This document shows positions 54,391 through 63,429 of a stretch of 64,000 nt of DNA, piece after piece. The notes below the pieces were generated by a model. That model saw only the letters and a list, made by a program, of their open reading frames with translations, was not told where the DNA came from and did not search any database. Each line of letters opens with the position of its first letter. Positions within the stretch are counted from its first letter, which is position 1. Position numbers and translations under genes: made by a program. Origin of the DNA: Apoda limacodes (lineage: Eukaryota > Arthropoda > Insecta > Lepidoptera > Limacodidae); assembly GCA_946406115.1 (NCBI GenBank), contig OX291547.1:439001-503000 (forward strand), given 5' to 3'.

Positions 54391-57300
54391 TAGCGGATTA
54401 TGACAAAGAAAAAAAAGGAAAGTTGACTGAGAACACTAGTGACCTACAAAGTGAAGCTGATGGCAGTCTTCGACCTAGAATAAAGTGCAGACCAAAACGA
54501 TTACTTAGTAGCAGTGAAGATGAGGATCATATAGAGTCTACATTTGATCGTCCTCCGAGGCTGCATACATTCACAGGTAAGTATTTTAATGACAGGTTAA
54601 ACATATCGCACTTTAAGGGATAGCAGCTAACTAAGCACTGCCGTTAGAAATTACTAATTTTCTTGTCATAGAAAATAATTCCAAAAAATTTTGCTGCTTT
54701 ATACCCATTAATTAATCAGCACACCAACTTTTAATCAGCTTAGCCCTTAGAATGCTAAATTTTCTCAATTACACTTGTTACTAGTCCATTTGTTATGTAA
54801 TTTAATTGGTGAACTTAATGTGTTAATTGTTGGTACATAGTTTTTATTTATCATATTTTTTTTAATTGTGAAAATAAGAAAATACTGAGAAACACCACAA
54901 AAAATCTACTTTTATTGGGTATATACATCTGCTTTATAACTAATAAGAAGAATAAGGTTATATATTATATGGTTGAAATACCTACAAAATGCAAACAAAA
55001 TTTTCTGTTTCAGGAAAAAACCTTGAAAAAGGGCAAAAAACTGTGAAGGTCCTTCTTCTCAGATGCGTATCAACAATTCAGGTGTCACCACAGAAGACTG
55101 ACGTACAGCAAACTGATAGTGCAAAACTCCAAAACTTGATTCTGATGCAGCTTTTTTTAATCTAGATCACACCAGAAATCCGTCAACCAACTCTACTACC
55201 TTCAAATTTAAATTATGAATATCCAGGTATTTATTGTTTGCCAATTTACTCGTCTGCGACTATTTGCGCAGTAAATATAGGGTTTATTACAGTCTTAATA
55301 ACTTTAATTTTTTTTTCATAGTTATTTAAAAGAAGATACTGGAAACTCTAATGACAATTCGTCAACAAAACAAAGAATTAATTTCGTTATTAAAGAAAAA
55401 AGGAAATGCTCCAGTTCATATTTCATTAACTTTACCACAGTTACCGGTAGAACTTCCTACAAACACAAGGAAATTCGAGAATTAGAAACTTTCATAACTG
55501 ATAATGATAAGTTTACACGAATGGAAAGTATCCAAATATCAATATAATGTAATTTGATACCTACTTGTAAATGTCTTATTTTTTTTCTTTTCCAAGCATC
55601 ATATTTAGCACTAGCTGTCCCGGCGAACGTTGTTCTGCTGCCGTCCCTCTGTACCCGGCGAAAGTTGGTTTTTACCTATAGTGCCCGAGTCCGGCTCGCA
55701 CTTGACATATCGAGATAAAAACTATCCTATCTTTTAAGTTGGATCAAATAACAGATATTTACGAAGTTTGATCAAAATCGGTTCAGTAGTTTAGGAGTCC
55801 ATTGAGGACAAACATTGTGACACGAGATTTATATATATTAAGATATAGTGTAAAAAACTTTATCTAACCGCACATATGGTGTTCTGAAACAACTTTTATA
55901 TGGTAAAGTTTGTTTTCATTTTTATGGTACACGAATAAATGTGAAACAAGCATTTTCAAAATTATTATTGACTTAGCTCTCATTATGTTAGTATGTGTTA
56001 AGAACATTATTATTGCCCTAAATTACATGTTTATAATATATAATAGTTATATATAATAGTTGTTCAACTCATTGAACAATAATAAAATAACTAACAAGCC
56101 AAGTCGCATGACAAACTATATGTTGTGTGAATGTTGAAATGTGAATGTAGGTCACTCGTGGAACTGTAAAATTGATGAGTATTATCTAGGCAATACACTT
56201 TGTAACATCACTGTGCACACCAACAGCACACTGATATATATTATAGTTGTTAAGTCAACATACATAAATGTATATAAAGTAGAAATTTTGTTAAATAAAA
56301 TTAATTGGAATCAAGAATCAGTAGAGTTTTACTCCTCATCCCCTGAAGTACCCAGCAACCGCTGCAGGAGCTGCCCTGGCTAGATGTTCCCAGCATCCGC
56401 TGGATGAGCTGACATTATATGTCTTCCAGCATCCTCTCACTGCGGCCAGGAAACCTTCAGCCGTCAGTCGATTGGTCTTGTGAGTCCGCTTGACCAGCAG
56501 TGAGAAAATCCATCCTGTGTACATTGCACGACGTACACACACCCCTTCCTACCCACCTTTTGTCTGTCACCTTAGGTCTCCTGGTGACAGGCAATCCCGT
56601 ATATATCTATATATTTATATATTGTTCGAATCCTATGGTTAGGGCTAGGGCGTTAGGGACACGATAGGTAGGGTAGGGCCAATAGGTACACAAACTTACA
56701 TACAATCACTAACCTAGGATACATGCGCAAGGGGTCCAGATTATATTTACAAACAATTAGGGAACTAGGGATAGGTTTTAGGAGTAAGTGTTAGGGTAGG
56801 ATTTTCCCTCCGTTACTGTTAACTTATCTGGTAGCTACACGCCCGCGTACGTACCTCGCGTAGGGTAAGGTGCCGGTTGCCAGGTGCAGTTTAACAATAG
56901 TCTCTTTACATCCAAAATACAAATTTTACTAAACTATAGCAGTAAGTAATGAATTTTTATGTTTACATTATTTGCTTTGCAGTTTTAACAATAAGCATAC
57001 CAGTACAATAAAAATGCTCTAAATGTTATGTGCCTACATACAATAATAATTATAATTATAAGATTTACTTAATAATCCTTTTTTTATTTGGATGCTGTAA
57101 AAGTTGGTTTTCCTAAAGCGACTGACAAGGAAATTGAAGACAGCATAAAAACCTGGCTGAAACACGCACCAAAAAGAAGAAGAAGCAAACTGCAGAACAG
57201 GAAGGCAACAGTCGGCTTTCGGCAGTTTCGTCGTAGAGTAAAACGAGGTGTAGAGGATTTTTCAAAAATTAGGATAGAGTGTATTTGATAGATCTGTACT

Positions 57301-57577
57301 AACTAACTCTTCTACAAATAACCCTTCTAGCAGTGATATAAATAGCTCTAGTTTATCTCCAAATAATGTGCACATCACAGAATGTTCGAATTTCGATACC
57401 ATAGATAGTGACATGAATAGCTCTAGATCTGTAAGTGATATGCACACTGCAGACTGTTTACATTTAGTTACCATTGATTACTTTTTAGAAATCAAAAGTA
57501 TCTGTATTACTTCAGAAATAAAATTACCTGCAAATGAACCAAATGAAGCAGCAGCAGTTTGCAGTAAAACTAAGTAA
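54391..57577 (+). pseudogene. DUF4806-like gene, multi-exon, eroded
   Basis: Likely exon 1 (54391-54575) encodes ADYDKEKKGKLTENTSD, then RIKCRPKRLLSSSEDED and ends ACAG/GTAAGT. Exon 2 begins after TTTCTGTTTCAG (55014) and ends CCAG/GTATTT (about 55225). Exon 3 follows TTTTTTTCATAG (55320) and gives ETLMTIRQQNKELISLLKKK, then LTLPQLPVELPTNT, and after a one-base shift IRELETFITDNDKFTRM: the start of DUF4806. The C-terminal block DAVKVGFPKATDKEIEDSIK, TWLKHAPKRRRSK follows at 57088-57288, then a Ser-rich tail (to 57577). Stops in exons 2 and 3, a missing middle part and a poor acceptor before 57088 suggest a pseudogene. Function of the domain is unknown. Confidence 0.6.
55611..55843 (-). mobile_element. 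Short Helitron-like element
   Basis: A 233-bp element on the minus strand starts TCTTAATATATATAAATCTC after an A and ends GGGACAGCTAG before a T. The 3' text AGAACAACGTTCGCCGGGAC closely resembles the end of the 3.1-kb Helitron at 44957-48051 (AGAACAACGTCTGCCGGGCC), so the two are related by their 3' ends. It contains CGAGTCCGGCTCGCACTTGA, also found in the 104-bp array of the large copy. No ORF. It lies within the intron-like gap of the DUF4806-like gene. Confidence 0.7.
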
Positions 57578-58029
57578 ACCTGGGAGCAAGCAAGCACCTT
57601 TACGTCAATCTTCTTCGCCCAGCTTTTTATACTTGAAGTTAGCTTCATTCATTTTCATCTTATGACATTAGAAATTGCTTCATAATTCAGTATTGCGTTC
57701 TTACGATATTGAAATATTAATAAATAGGTGGAATAGTCTATTTCGGTACAGTATGAACAACTTTTGTGTGCAAGTAAGTAGTACTAGTCAAAATTAAATA
57801 AAAAATTCAGTATTCTTTAGGTCTCTTCAGGTTAAATTACTATAATTGTACAATTTTTTTAATTAATTTGAAGTCTTAAAATGTTATATTAGTTGCCTGT
57901 TAATAAACGGTTAACAATCCTTTTTTATTATATTTTATTTAGGGAATAAAAAATAAATTACTTTTGCGTCTTCGATGTACAATATTATATGATTAATTTA
58001 TCTTGTGTTTAGTCTTGTGATATCGTCTT
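57578..58029. other. AT-rich non-coding stretch
   Basis: No coding or repeat structure recognised. Confidence 0.4.
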
Positions 58030-58430
58030 CACAACGTATAGTAATCACGGCCTATTGCCATCACTATTACCATAACGTCATTATTACTTTACTTATCTAG
58101 TCCTATGGACGTCCCAAAGAGGTCATTATGGAAGTCTAAATGACGTCCTACAGACATTATCACTATCGTGTCTTTTGGACGTCAGCACCATCACGTTCGT
58201 TAGACGACATTACCATCACGTACTTTAGATGTCATTACCATCACGTCTATTAGACGATATCACTATCATGTCATACAGACGTCATCGACATCACGTCCTC
58301 TAGACATCATCACTTGATGTCTTTTAAAAATCATCACTATAAGGTCCATTAAACGACATTACCATCACGTACTTTAGACGTCATTACCATCACGTCCATT
58401 AGACGAGATCACTATCATGGCCTACACATA
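58030..58430. repeat. 25-bp degenerate minisatellite
   Basis: About 14 imperfect units of 25 bp with the consensus ACCATCACGTCCATTAGACG plus a short ACATT/TCATC ending. Many units hold GACGTC or ACGTCAT. Units are clearest from 58185 to 58420. A 25-bp period is not a multiple of three, so it does not encode a peptide repeat. Confidence 0.9.
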
Positions 58431-59165
58431 TTGTCAGGTTCTTTTTCCCAGGTGAAAATAAAATAAAAGTATTTAATGAGTACGTTAATAATAACAAAAT
58501 AATTTTACAAAATTAGTTTATAAATATAGAAAATAAATGGCGGCCTTATCTATACATTATATTTTTTTAACACTTTGTAATTCTTTATTTTCGACTGTAC
58601 TAAACCAATATAATTTTTTTAACAAAAAACAAATTTTAGGCACGTACAAGATTACATGTAGACACATGGTAGACACCTAATACGTAATTTAGTCAACGCG
58701 GAACTCACGAAGTTCGTAAGAGTTATAATAGATGGCGCTACGTTTTGATTGTATGAGGAAGATGGGTGTAAAATATCCTTAAAGTATCCTTCTTTTTGAC
58801 ATCATTGATCTCCAAAGATTTGAGTTGCGTATCGTTTGATAAACTTTAATTTTTTTTTTTTATTTAAATTTCAGTTACTACAGTGAAAAACTCTAACTGC
58901 GTAAACCAACACACGACCGGATTTTTATGTTACTATATTAGTCAGCTTCCTATGAAGTTTTATTAGAATTGATGCAAAGGCGTGGAATTATAGGGCTGTG
59001 TCATGCGGACGGAGGCGGACAGACGGAGATAAAGAATTTATATAGGTTTCGTTTTTGCAATTTAGCCACGGAACCCTAAAAAATAATATGAACCACGTGT
59101 GCTCTAGTAATATTTGTAAGAAAGGTTTGTAGATAAATAATTACCTCAAAAAATATCGATATAGT
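58431..59165. other. Non-coding stretch with dispersed-repeat tail
   Basis: No ORF of note. At about 58990-59085, GGACGGAGGCGGACAGACGG is followed by AGCCACGGAACCCTAAAAAA, a familiar ending of dispersed repeats in Lepidoptera, probably an old SINE- or Helitron-type copy. T runs near 58848-58862. Confidence 0.4.
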
Positions 59166-59430
59166 ACTGTTTTTTTTTAATACCACTAAGTTGGCAAACA
59201 AACTTACGGTCCGCCTGATGGTAAGCGTTCACCATAGCCTATGGACGCTTGCAACACCAGGGGTATCACTCGCGCGTTGCCGACCGTTCAGAAATCTAAT
59301 AACTTCTTTCTTGAAGAACTCCATACGTATCTATCTATATGTAGTCCTTGGTGAAAACCTTGGCAGGGCCTCATGCCACAACTTAAGCGTTCGCGGGAGG
59401 AAGTTTCTCTGAAACCGCACTGTACCTACT
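59166..59430 (-). mobile_element. Family-B LINE, copy 4, 3' end only
   Basis: On the minus strand it matches 20520-20760 of copy 1: the end of the RT (RNFLPRTL region in worn form, and TPGVASVH), the UTR phrase CATCAGGCGGACCGTAAGTT and an A tail (T run at 59170-59179). Severely 5' truncated, the usual outcome of LINE insertion. Together with copies 1-3 it fixes the family 3' end. Confidence 0.88.
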
Positions 59431-59748
59431 TATGACCTGATCGTTTGTTCAAGTCCTAGAGTTACTTAAAATATCATTAATTAGACCCTTTCTATATGAA
59501 ATAATACCACGTTTTACAAAGTAAAGCAATATAATTACGTAAAAACTGTTTTCTGAGCCAATTTTTAACAGAAATTCAACAAAATATGGTTTGAAAAAAA
59601 TACATGGAAACAAAGATGACTTATACTTCTCTTCTTCTACTTAACTTTAACTGTGACTGTCAAATTTCGACTACAGGTCAGGTGTTGTTTAACTACAACA
59701 AAAACCAACTTAATACATGGTATTTTGTGGTCGTTTGTTAGACCGTAG
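59431..59748. other. Non-coding stretch
   Basis: Nothing recognised between the family-B tail and the palindrome. Confidence 0.4.
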
Positions 59749-59789
59749 CACAGACTATATAGGGATCCCGGATCCCTATATAGTCTGTG
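59749..59789. repeat. Perfect 41-bp palindrome
   Basis: Two 20-bp arms, CACAGACTATATAGGGATCC and its exact reverse complement, are separated by a single C. It sits at the downstream end of the family-F LINE fragment (minus strand). It may be a snap-back or template-switch product made at insertion. Confidence 0.97.
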
Positions 59790-60250
59790 GGGATTAGCCT
59801 TGTGACTGTCCTGGATTGCTACGACGAGTAGGAGCTCCATCATTTAATACACATAGATCAAATTCATTGATAAGATCAGCCATCAAATTGCCAAAGTTAT
59901 TATTTTTGGGCGCTCCCTATAGTGAATGATGAGCGTTGAAGTCTCCTAATATAATGGTAGGCCGAGGCAAGGACAGCAATATGTTTTGCAATTCAGGGAT
60001 TACTGATGAGTCCTTATGTGGTATATACAGAGATAAATAAGATGTTTTATTTGCAGCAACTGCGTTAACTAGAGTTTTGTCAAATAATGAGTGATAAGGA
60101 ATTACAGGTGGTATTATTTTGAATAAGAAGGGCAGCACCTCCTCGTCCAGCGCCTCCTCGTCCATCATCTCTGTCATCCCTAAGAACTATGTAGCCTGGG
60201 ACTCGGAATCTGGACGAAGAGAACCAAGTCTCGGAGATGGCAGAGAAAAG
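59790..60250 (-). pseudogene. Family-F endonuclease fragment
   Basis: The minus strand gives ISETWFSSSRFRVPGYIVLR (Glu in SETW), GGAALLIQNNT in a shifted frame, then NKTSYLSLYIPHKDSSVIPE, TIILGDFNAHHSL (catalytic Asp and Asn), followed after a TAG by NFGNLMADLINEFDLCVLND and GAPTRR. The SDH end and RT are absent. An APE endonuclease would nick target DNA for cDNA priming. Confidence 0.82.
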
Positions 60251-60569
60251 GGAATTATGAGAATTTATTAAAAAAATAAATATATTAAATCATTGAAATT
60301 AGAGTTTACACTCCTACTGTTTCACTGTAGAACTTGGGCCATTTTTGAGAATGTTATTGATTGATACTGAAATGTTTTGGATAAGTTAGAGGGCAATGGG
60401 GTACGGTATTGATGAATTAACTATGAAATGTACTAAAGTAGACAATAAGTCATTCAGGTCATGTTGTGAAATGTTATTAATTTCCGCAGAATTGTCAGTT
60501 GTTCTAAGAGCACATCCATCAATTGCAGAAGGTGTATTTATATCCTTTAATTATTTTATTGTGAGCTAA

Positions 60570-61035
60570 TTTATCATACCCTGGAACTAAAAGAGCATGT
60601 GACTTTTGTTTCAGATGTAAAGTTTTTTTATGAGACATTAAGAGGTTATTTTGGTGTGTAGGCGGAGTAGATAAGACATTGGCAGAAGATTTCTTGATGG
60701 GAGGGTATTATTGGGATGCCTCCTGGAATGAGACAGAGGAGTTAGACATGTGATATTTAATGTCTGTTTGTCTGGCATATTCTGGACATGATCTATCTAT
60801 TGCTGAATGAGAGCCACTGCAGTTAATGCAGATGGTAAGATCTTCTGTTTGAAATCCTGAACCCTCATGATCCTTAGTACATTTAAAACATCGTGGTTTC
60901 CTACGACACTGAATTTTAGTATGTTTAAATCAGCAACATTGGTAGCACTGTATTGTTGGATAAACATATTGAATAACTGGCAAAGAAGAATAAAATTAAA
61001 AAACTCATGGAGGTAAGGTCTGTCCGTCAAATGTT
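60570..61035 (-). pseudogene. Family-F gag with zinc knuckles
   Basis: The minus strand reads LTFDGQTLPP, then CYQCC-FKHTKIQC, CRRKPRCFKCTKDHEG and ICINCSGSHSAIDRSCPEY, three CCHC-type knuckles of the Jockey/I-type ORF1, followed by ARQTDIKYHMSNSSVSFQEA. The first knuckle is worn. Several frameshifts. Such proteins bind element RNA. Only the C-terminal half is present. Confidence 0.78.
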
Positions 61036-63194
61036 AACGCTACCATTTGATAAAAAGCTCTCTGACATAATTCGACAATGTGACTTTCAAAATTCAGATC
61101 CTCGTCCATCAAGACCCCAAGATTGCGCGCTTTCTCCACTTTAACAATTTGAGTACCTATTATGGATACATTAGGTGCAAAGGCCAAGATTCTGTCCCTT
61201 TGTGGCTTCGATCCAAGGATCATATATTTTGTTTTGCTAGCATTAAGCACTAAGGTGTTATCATTGGACCACGCAGTTATACGCTGCAAATCACTGTTTA
61301 GTTTGTTTACGGCTTCAGTAGCATTATTTGGATGGAAGGAGATGTACAGTTGTATATCATCTGCGTACATGTGATACTGACAGTGCTTAATCACGTCAGA
61401 AACATCAGCCGTGTATAAAATAAACAGAACTGGTCCCAAAATAGATCCCTGCGGAATTCCTCTGCGAACGTTTGCAGGTTTTGACTGTAACGGGGTGCCA
61501 TTTCCATCCATCAGCTGTACAGTCTGAGTACGATTACTGAGATAGCTGGCAAACCATTGGACTGCCGAGGGTTTGAAGCCGTAATATGTCATTTTAGATA
61601 GCAACAAGGAAATGTTAATTGCATCAAAAGCCCGCGAGAAATCGAGAAGCACCAAAATAGACCCCTTACCCTGATCACGAGCGAATAAGATGTTGTCCAC
61701 TATATCTAAAAGAGCCGTAGACGTACTACGACCTCTCCTAAAACCTGACTGCCGTACTGGTAAGATGTTTTTATTTTCTAAGTATTCTGTCAATTGCATA
61801 CAAACTATGCGTTCCAATATTTTTGAGATACATGGAAGTATATTGATTGGTCGCAAATCCTTAAACTCAGTAACATTACCCGTCTTTGGTAAGGGTGTGA
61901 CTAGAGCCGACTTCCAAGCATCAGGGAAAATACCGGACGTAATGGATTCGTTTACAATTAAAGTAATAATACCTAGAGTTTGAGGAAGGGTTAGCAGCAG
62001 CATATCAAGGGATATATCGTCTGTGCCAGTTGCATTTGACTTGAGGGACTGAATGACTTTAAGAACAGTGCATTCATCAACCGTTTTAAGCTGAAACTCA
62101 GTGTCATTGAAACGATGATATTCGTAATAAGTAAGCCGTGACATTTCAACTTCTGTATCCCCTGGAACCTTTAAAAAGTGCGTATTAATAAGGTCGGGAT
62201 GACGTAAGTGGTCTGGAATCTCAGAGTCGCGGTTACTTGTTGAGATATCAATACATTTTTTTAGGTTTTTCCAAAGAGTTTTAGAGCTACTGGAGAATTT
62301 ATTTATGTGTTGGCTAAAATATGCACGCTTCTCAAAAAACAAAGCAGAATTTACAGAACTTTTTAAATCCTTGTAGTATTTTTTATGTGTTTGCAAGCCT
62401 GATTTCCGATATCTACGCAATGCCTCGTTACGCAGCTTAATCATTTCCCTTATTGTGTAAGTGATCCAGGGATAGTTGTGCTCTTTAATACGAACGCGTT
62501 TTTTGGGAGCGACGATGTCAAACAGTGATAATATACAGCTATTTAATTTTTCAACCATTTTGTTCACGTTCTGGTCACTACATAAACTGGTCCAGTCTAT
62601 AGCATCAGCGTAAGTACAAAACAGGTCATCGGCGCTTTTTAGCGGGCGAATCATGGACCATATTGGTGTAGGTTTTCTTTTTTTTAAACTTAACTCACCG
62701 CAAATAAAAGCGTGACTACTGAGTGTCGGAATGTGATCTATATGCAAATTTGTAACATTTAAGTTGCTGCAGAATAAATCAATTAGGGTAGCACTATTAT
62801 CTGTAAAGTGAGTGGGCATATTGACATATTGATGTAAATTCATATAATTTAAAAATTGTTTTATTTTCTCTGAGCCGGAATAATTTGTTAACATATTTAC
62901 GTTGAAGTCACCTACTAGAATTAGTTGATCATATTTAGACGAAAAAGCAACAATGCTATCAGTAAGCGCATCTATAAATAGATCCACATTTAACCACGGT
63001 GGTCGATAAGCGGTGCCTATAATAAGCCGTGTGCCATTTACGGACAGACTTAGCCACATCTGTTCCACTGGCGGGGAGGGGGGGTGCGAGCATGCGCGTG
63101 CGCTGAGTCCGCGCCGCAGGTAGAACCCGACGCCTCCGCCGCGCGCGCGCACATCGTTTGGTCTCGGCACATGTCGCAGTCGGTACCCGGGCAC
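61005..63194 (-). CDS. Family-G ORF2 (endonuclease-RT), intact 729-codon frame
   Basis: Longest frame in the window. Endonuclease: WLSLSVNGTRLIIGTAYRPP, LILVGDFNVNML (Asp, Asn), NSATLIDLFCSN and LSSHAFICGE, where the usual SDH reads SSH. Linker: YPWITYTIREMIKLRNEALR. RT: ATGTDDISLDMLLLTLP, SALVTPLPKTGN, DLRPINILPCISKILERIV, QSGFRRGRSTSTALLDIVDN, LVLLDFSRAFDAINISLLLS (A), [20 protein letters not shown] (B), YHMYADDIQLYISF (C) and LNASKTKYMILGS (D). All RT Asp residues are present. The N-terminal 70 residues are in another frame (63425-63213). The last 11 codons (about LTFDGQTLPP) come from family F. YADDIQLY suggests the CR1/L2 group. Confidence 0.9.
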   Translation of the reverse strand: MPGYRLRHVPRPNDVRARGGGVGFYLRRGLSARACSHPPSPPVEQMWLSLSVNGTRLIIGTAYRPPWLNVDLFIDALTDSIVAFSSKYDQLILVGDFNVNMLTNYSGSEKIKQFLNYMNLHQYVNMPTHFTDNSATLIDLFCSNLNVTNLHIDHIPTLSSHAFICGELSLKKRKPTPIWSMIRPLKSADDLFCTYADAIDWTSLCSDQNVNKMVEKLNSCILSLFDIVAPKKRVRIKEHNYPWITYTIREMIKLRNEALRRYRKSGLQTHKKYYKDLKSSVNSALFFEKRAYFSQHINKFSSSSKTLWKNLKKCIDISTSNRDSEIPDHLRHPDLINTHFLKVPGDTEVEMSRLTYYEYHRFNDTEFQLKTVDECTVLKVIQSLKSNATGTDDISLDMLLLTLPQTLGIITLIVNESITSGIFPDAWKSALVTPLPKTGNVTEFKDLRPINILPCISKILERIVCMQLTEYLENKNILPVRQSGFRRGRSTSTALLDIVDNILFARDQGKGSILVLLDFSRAFDAINISLLLSKMTYYGFKPSAVQWFASYLSNRTQTVQLMDGNGTPLQSKPANVRRGIPQGSILGPVLFILYTADVSDVIKHCQYHMYADDIQLYISFHPNNATEAVNKLNSDLQRITAWSNDNTLVLNASKTKYMILGSKPQRDRILAFAPNVSIIGTQIVKVEKARNLGVLMDEDLNFESHIVELCQRAFYQMVALTFDGQTLPP

Positions 63195-63425
63195 AGTCGG
63201 CGCGCGCCCCTCCTACCCGTTGCGCAACCAAGTCTCGTTTACCGCTAAAATATCAACATTGTGATTAAGCATTGCTACCACGAACTCATCATGCTTTGTG
63301 CCTAATGATCCTGCGTTTAGGAGTCCAATTTTTATATTTGATCGGCTAGGCGCCATCGCAATTATTATGATTATACACTTTGCTGCAAACGGTTTGTGGC
63401 GAGTGTATTTCTGTGTAAATTGCAA
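61036..63425 (-). mobile_element. Family-G CR1/L2-like LINE, 3' truncated
   Basis: The minus strand carries a nearly intact ORF2 (endonuclease + RT) that stops within the thumb, where family-F gag begins. No 3' UTR or tail is present. The upstream region (63426-64000) is a degenerate AT-rich repeat. The lack of stops across 729 codons indicates recent insertion or selection. Confidence 0.85.
63195..63425 (-). pseudogene. Family-G ORF2 N-terminus, frameshifted
   Basis: The minus frame gives APSRSNIKIGLLNAGSLGTK (Asn of the endonuclease) and VDILAVNETWLRNG (catalytic Glu in NETW), then stops at TAG 63213-63215. The main frame begins just after at VPGYRLRHVPRP. A single-base indel plus the stop separate the two, so the ancestral protein would have been about 800 residues. 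The likely start is the Met in MAPSRSN near 63356. Confidence 0.85.
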
Positions 63426-63429
63426 TAAA

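Larger units (their letters stand above)
59790..61035 (-). mobile_element. Family-F LINE fragment (gag + endonuclease)
   Basis: The minus strand holds the end of a gag-like ORF1 (61035-60570) followed by the start of an endonuclease (60240-59790). RT is missing; the fragment ends at a 41-bp palindrome. It differs in sequence from families A-E and G. Its upstream edge is fused to family G at about 61036. Confidence 0.8.

Noticed and set aside
56336..56542. GC-richer minus frame of 68 codons
   Set aside because: No recognised domain, no extension and no splice support; could be chance.
61162..61983. Two + strand frames of 70 and 97 codons
   Set aside because: Antisense shadows of the family-G RT.
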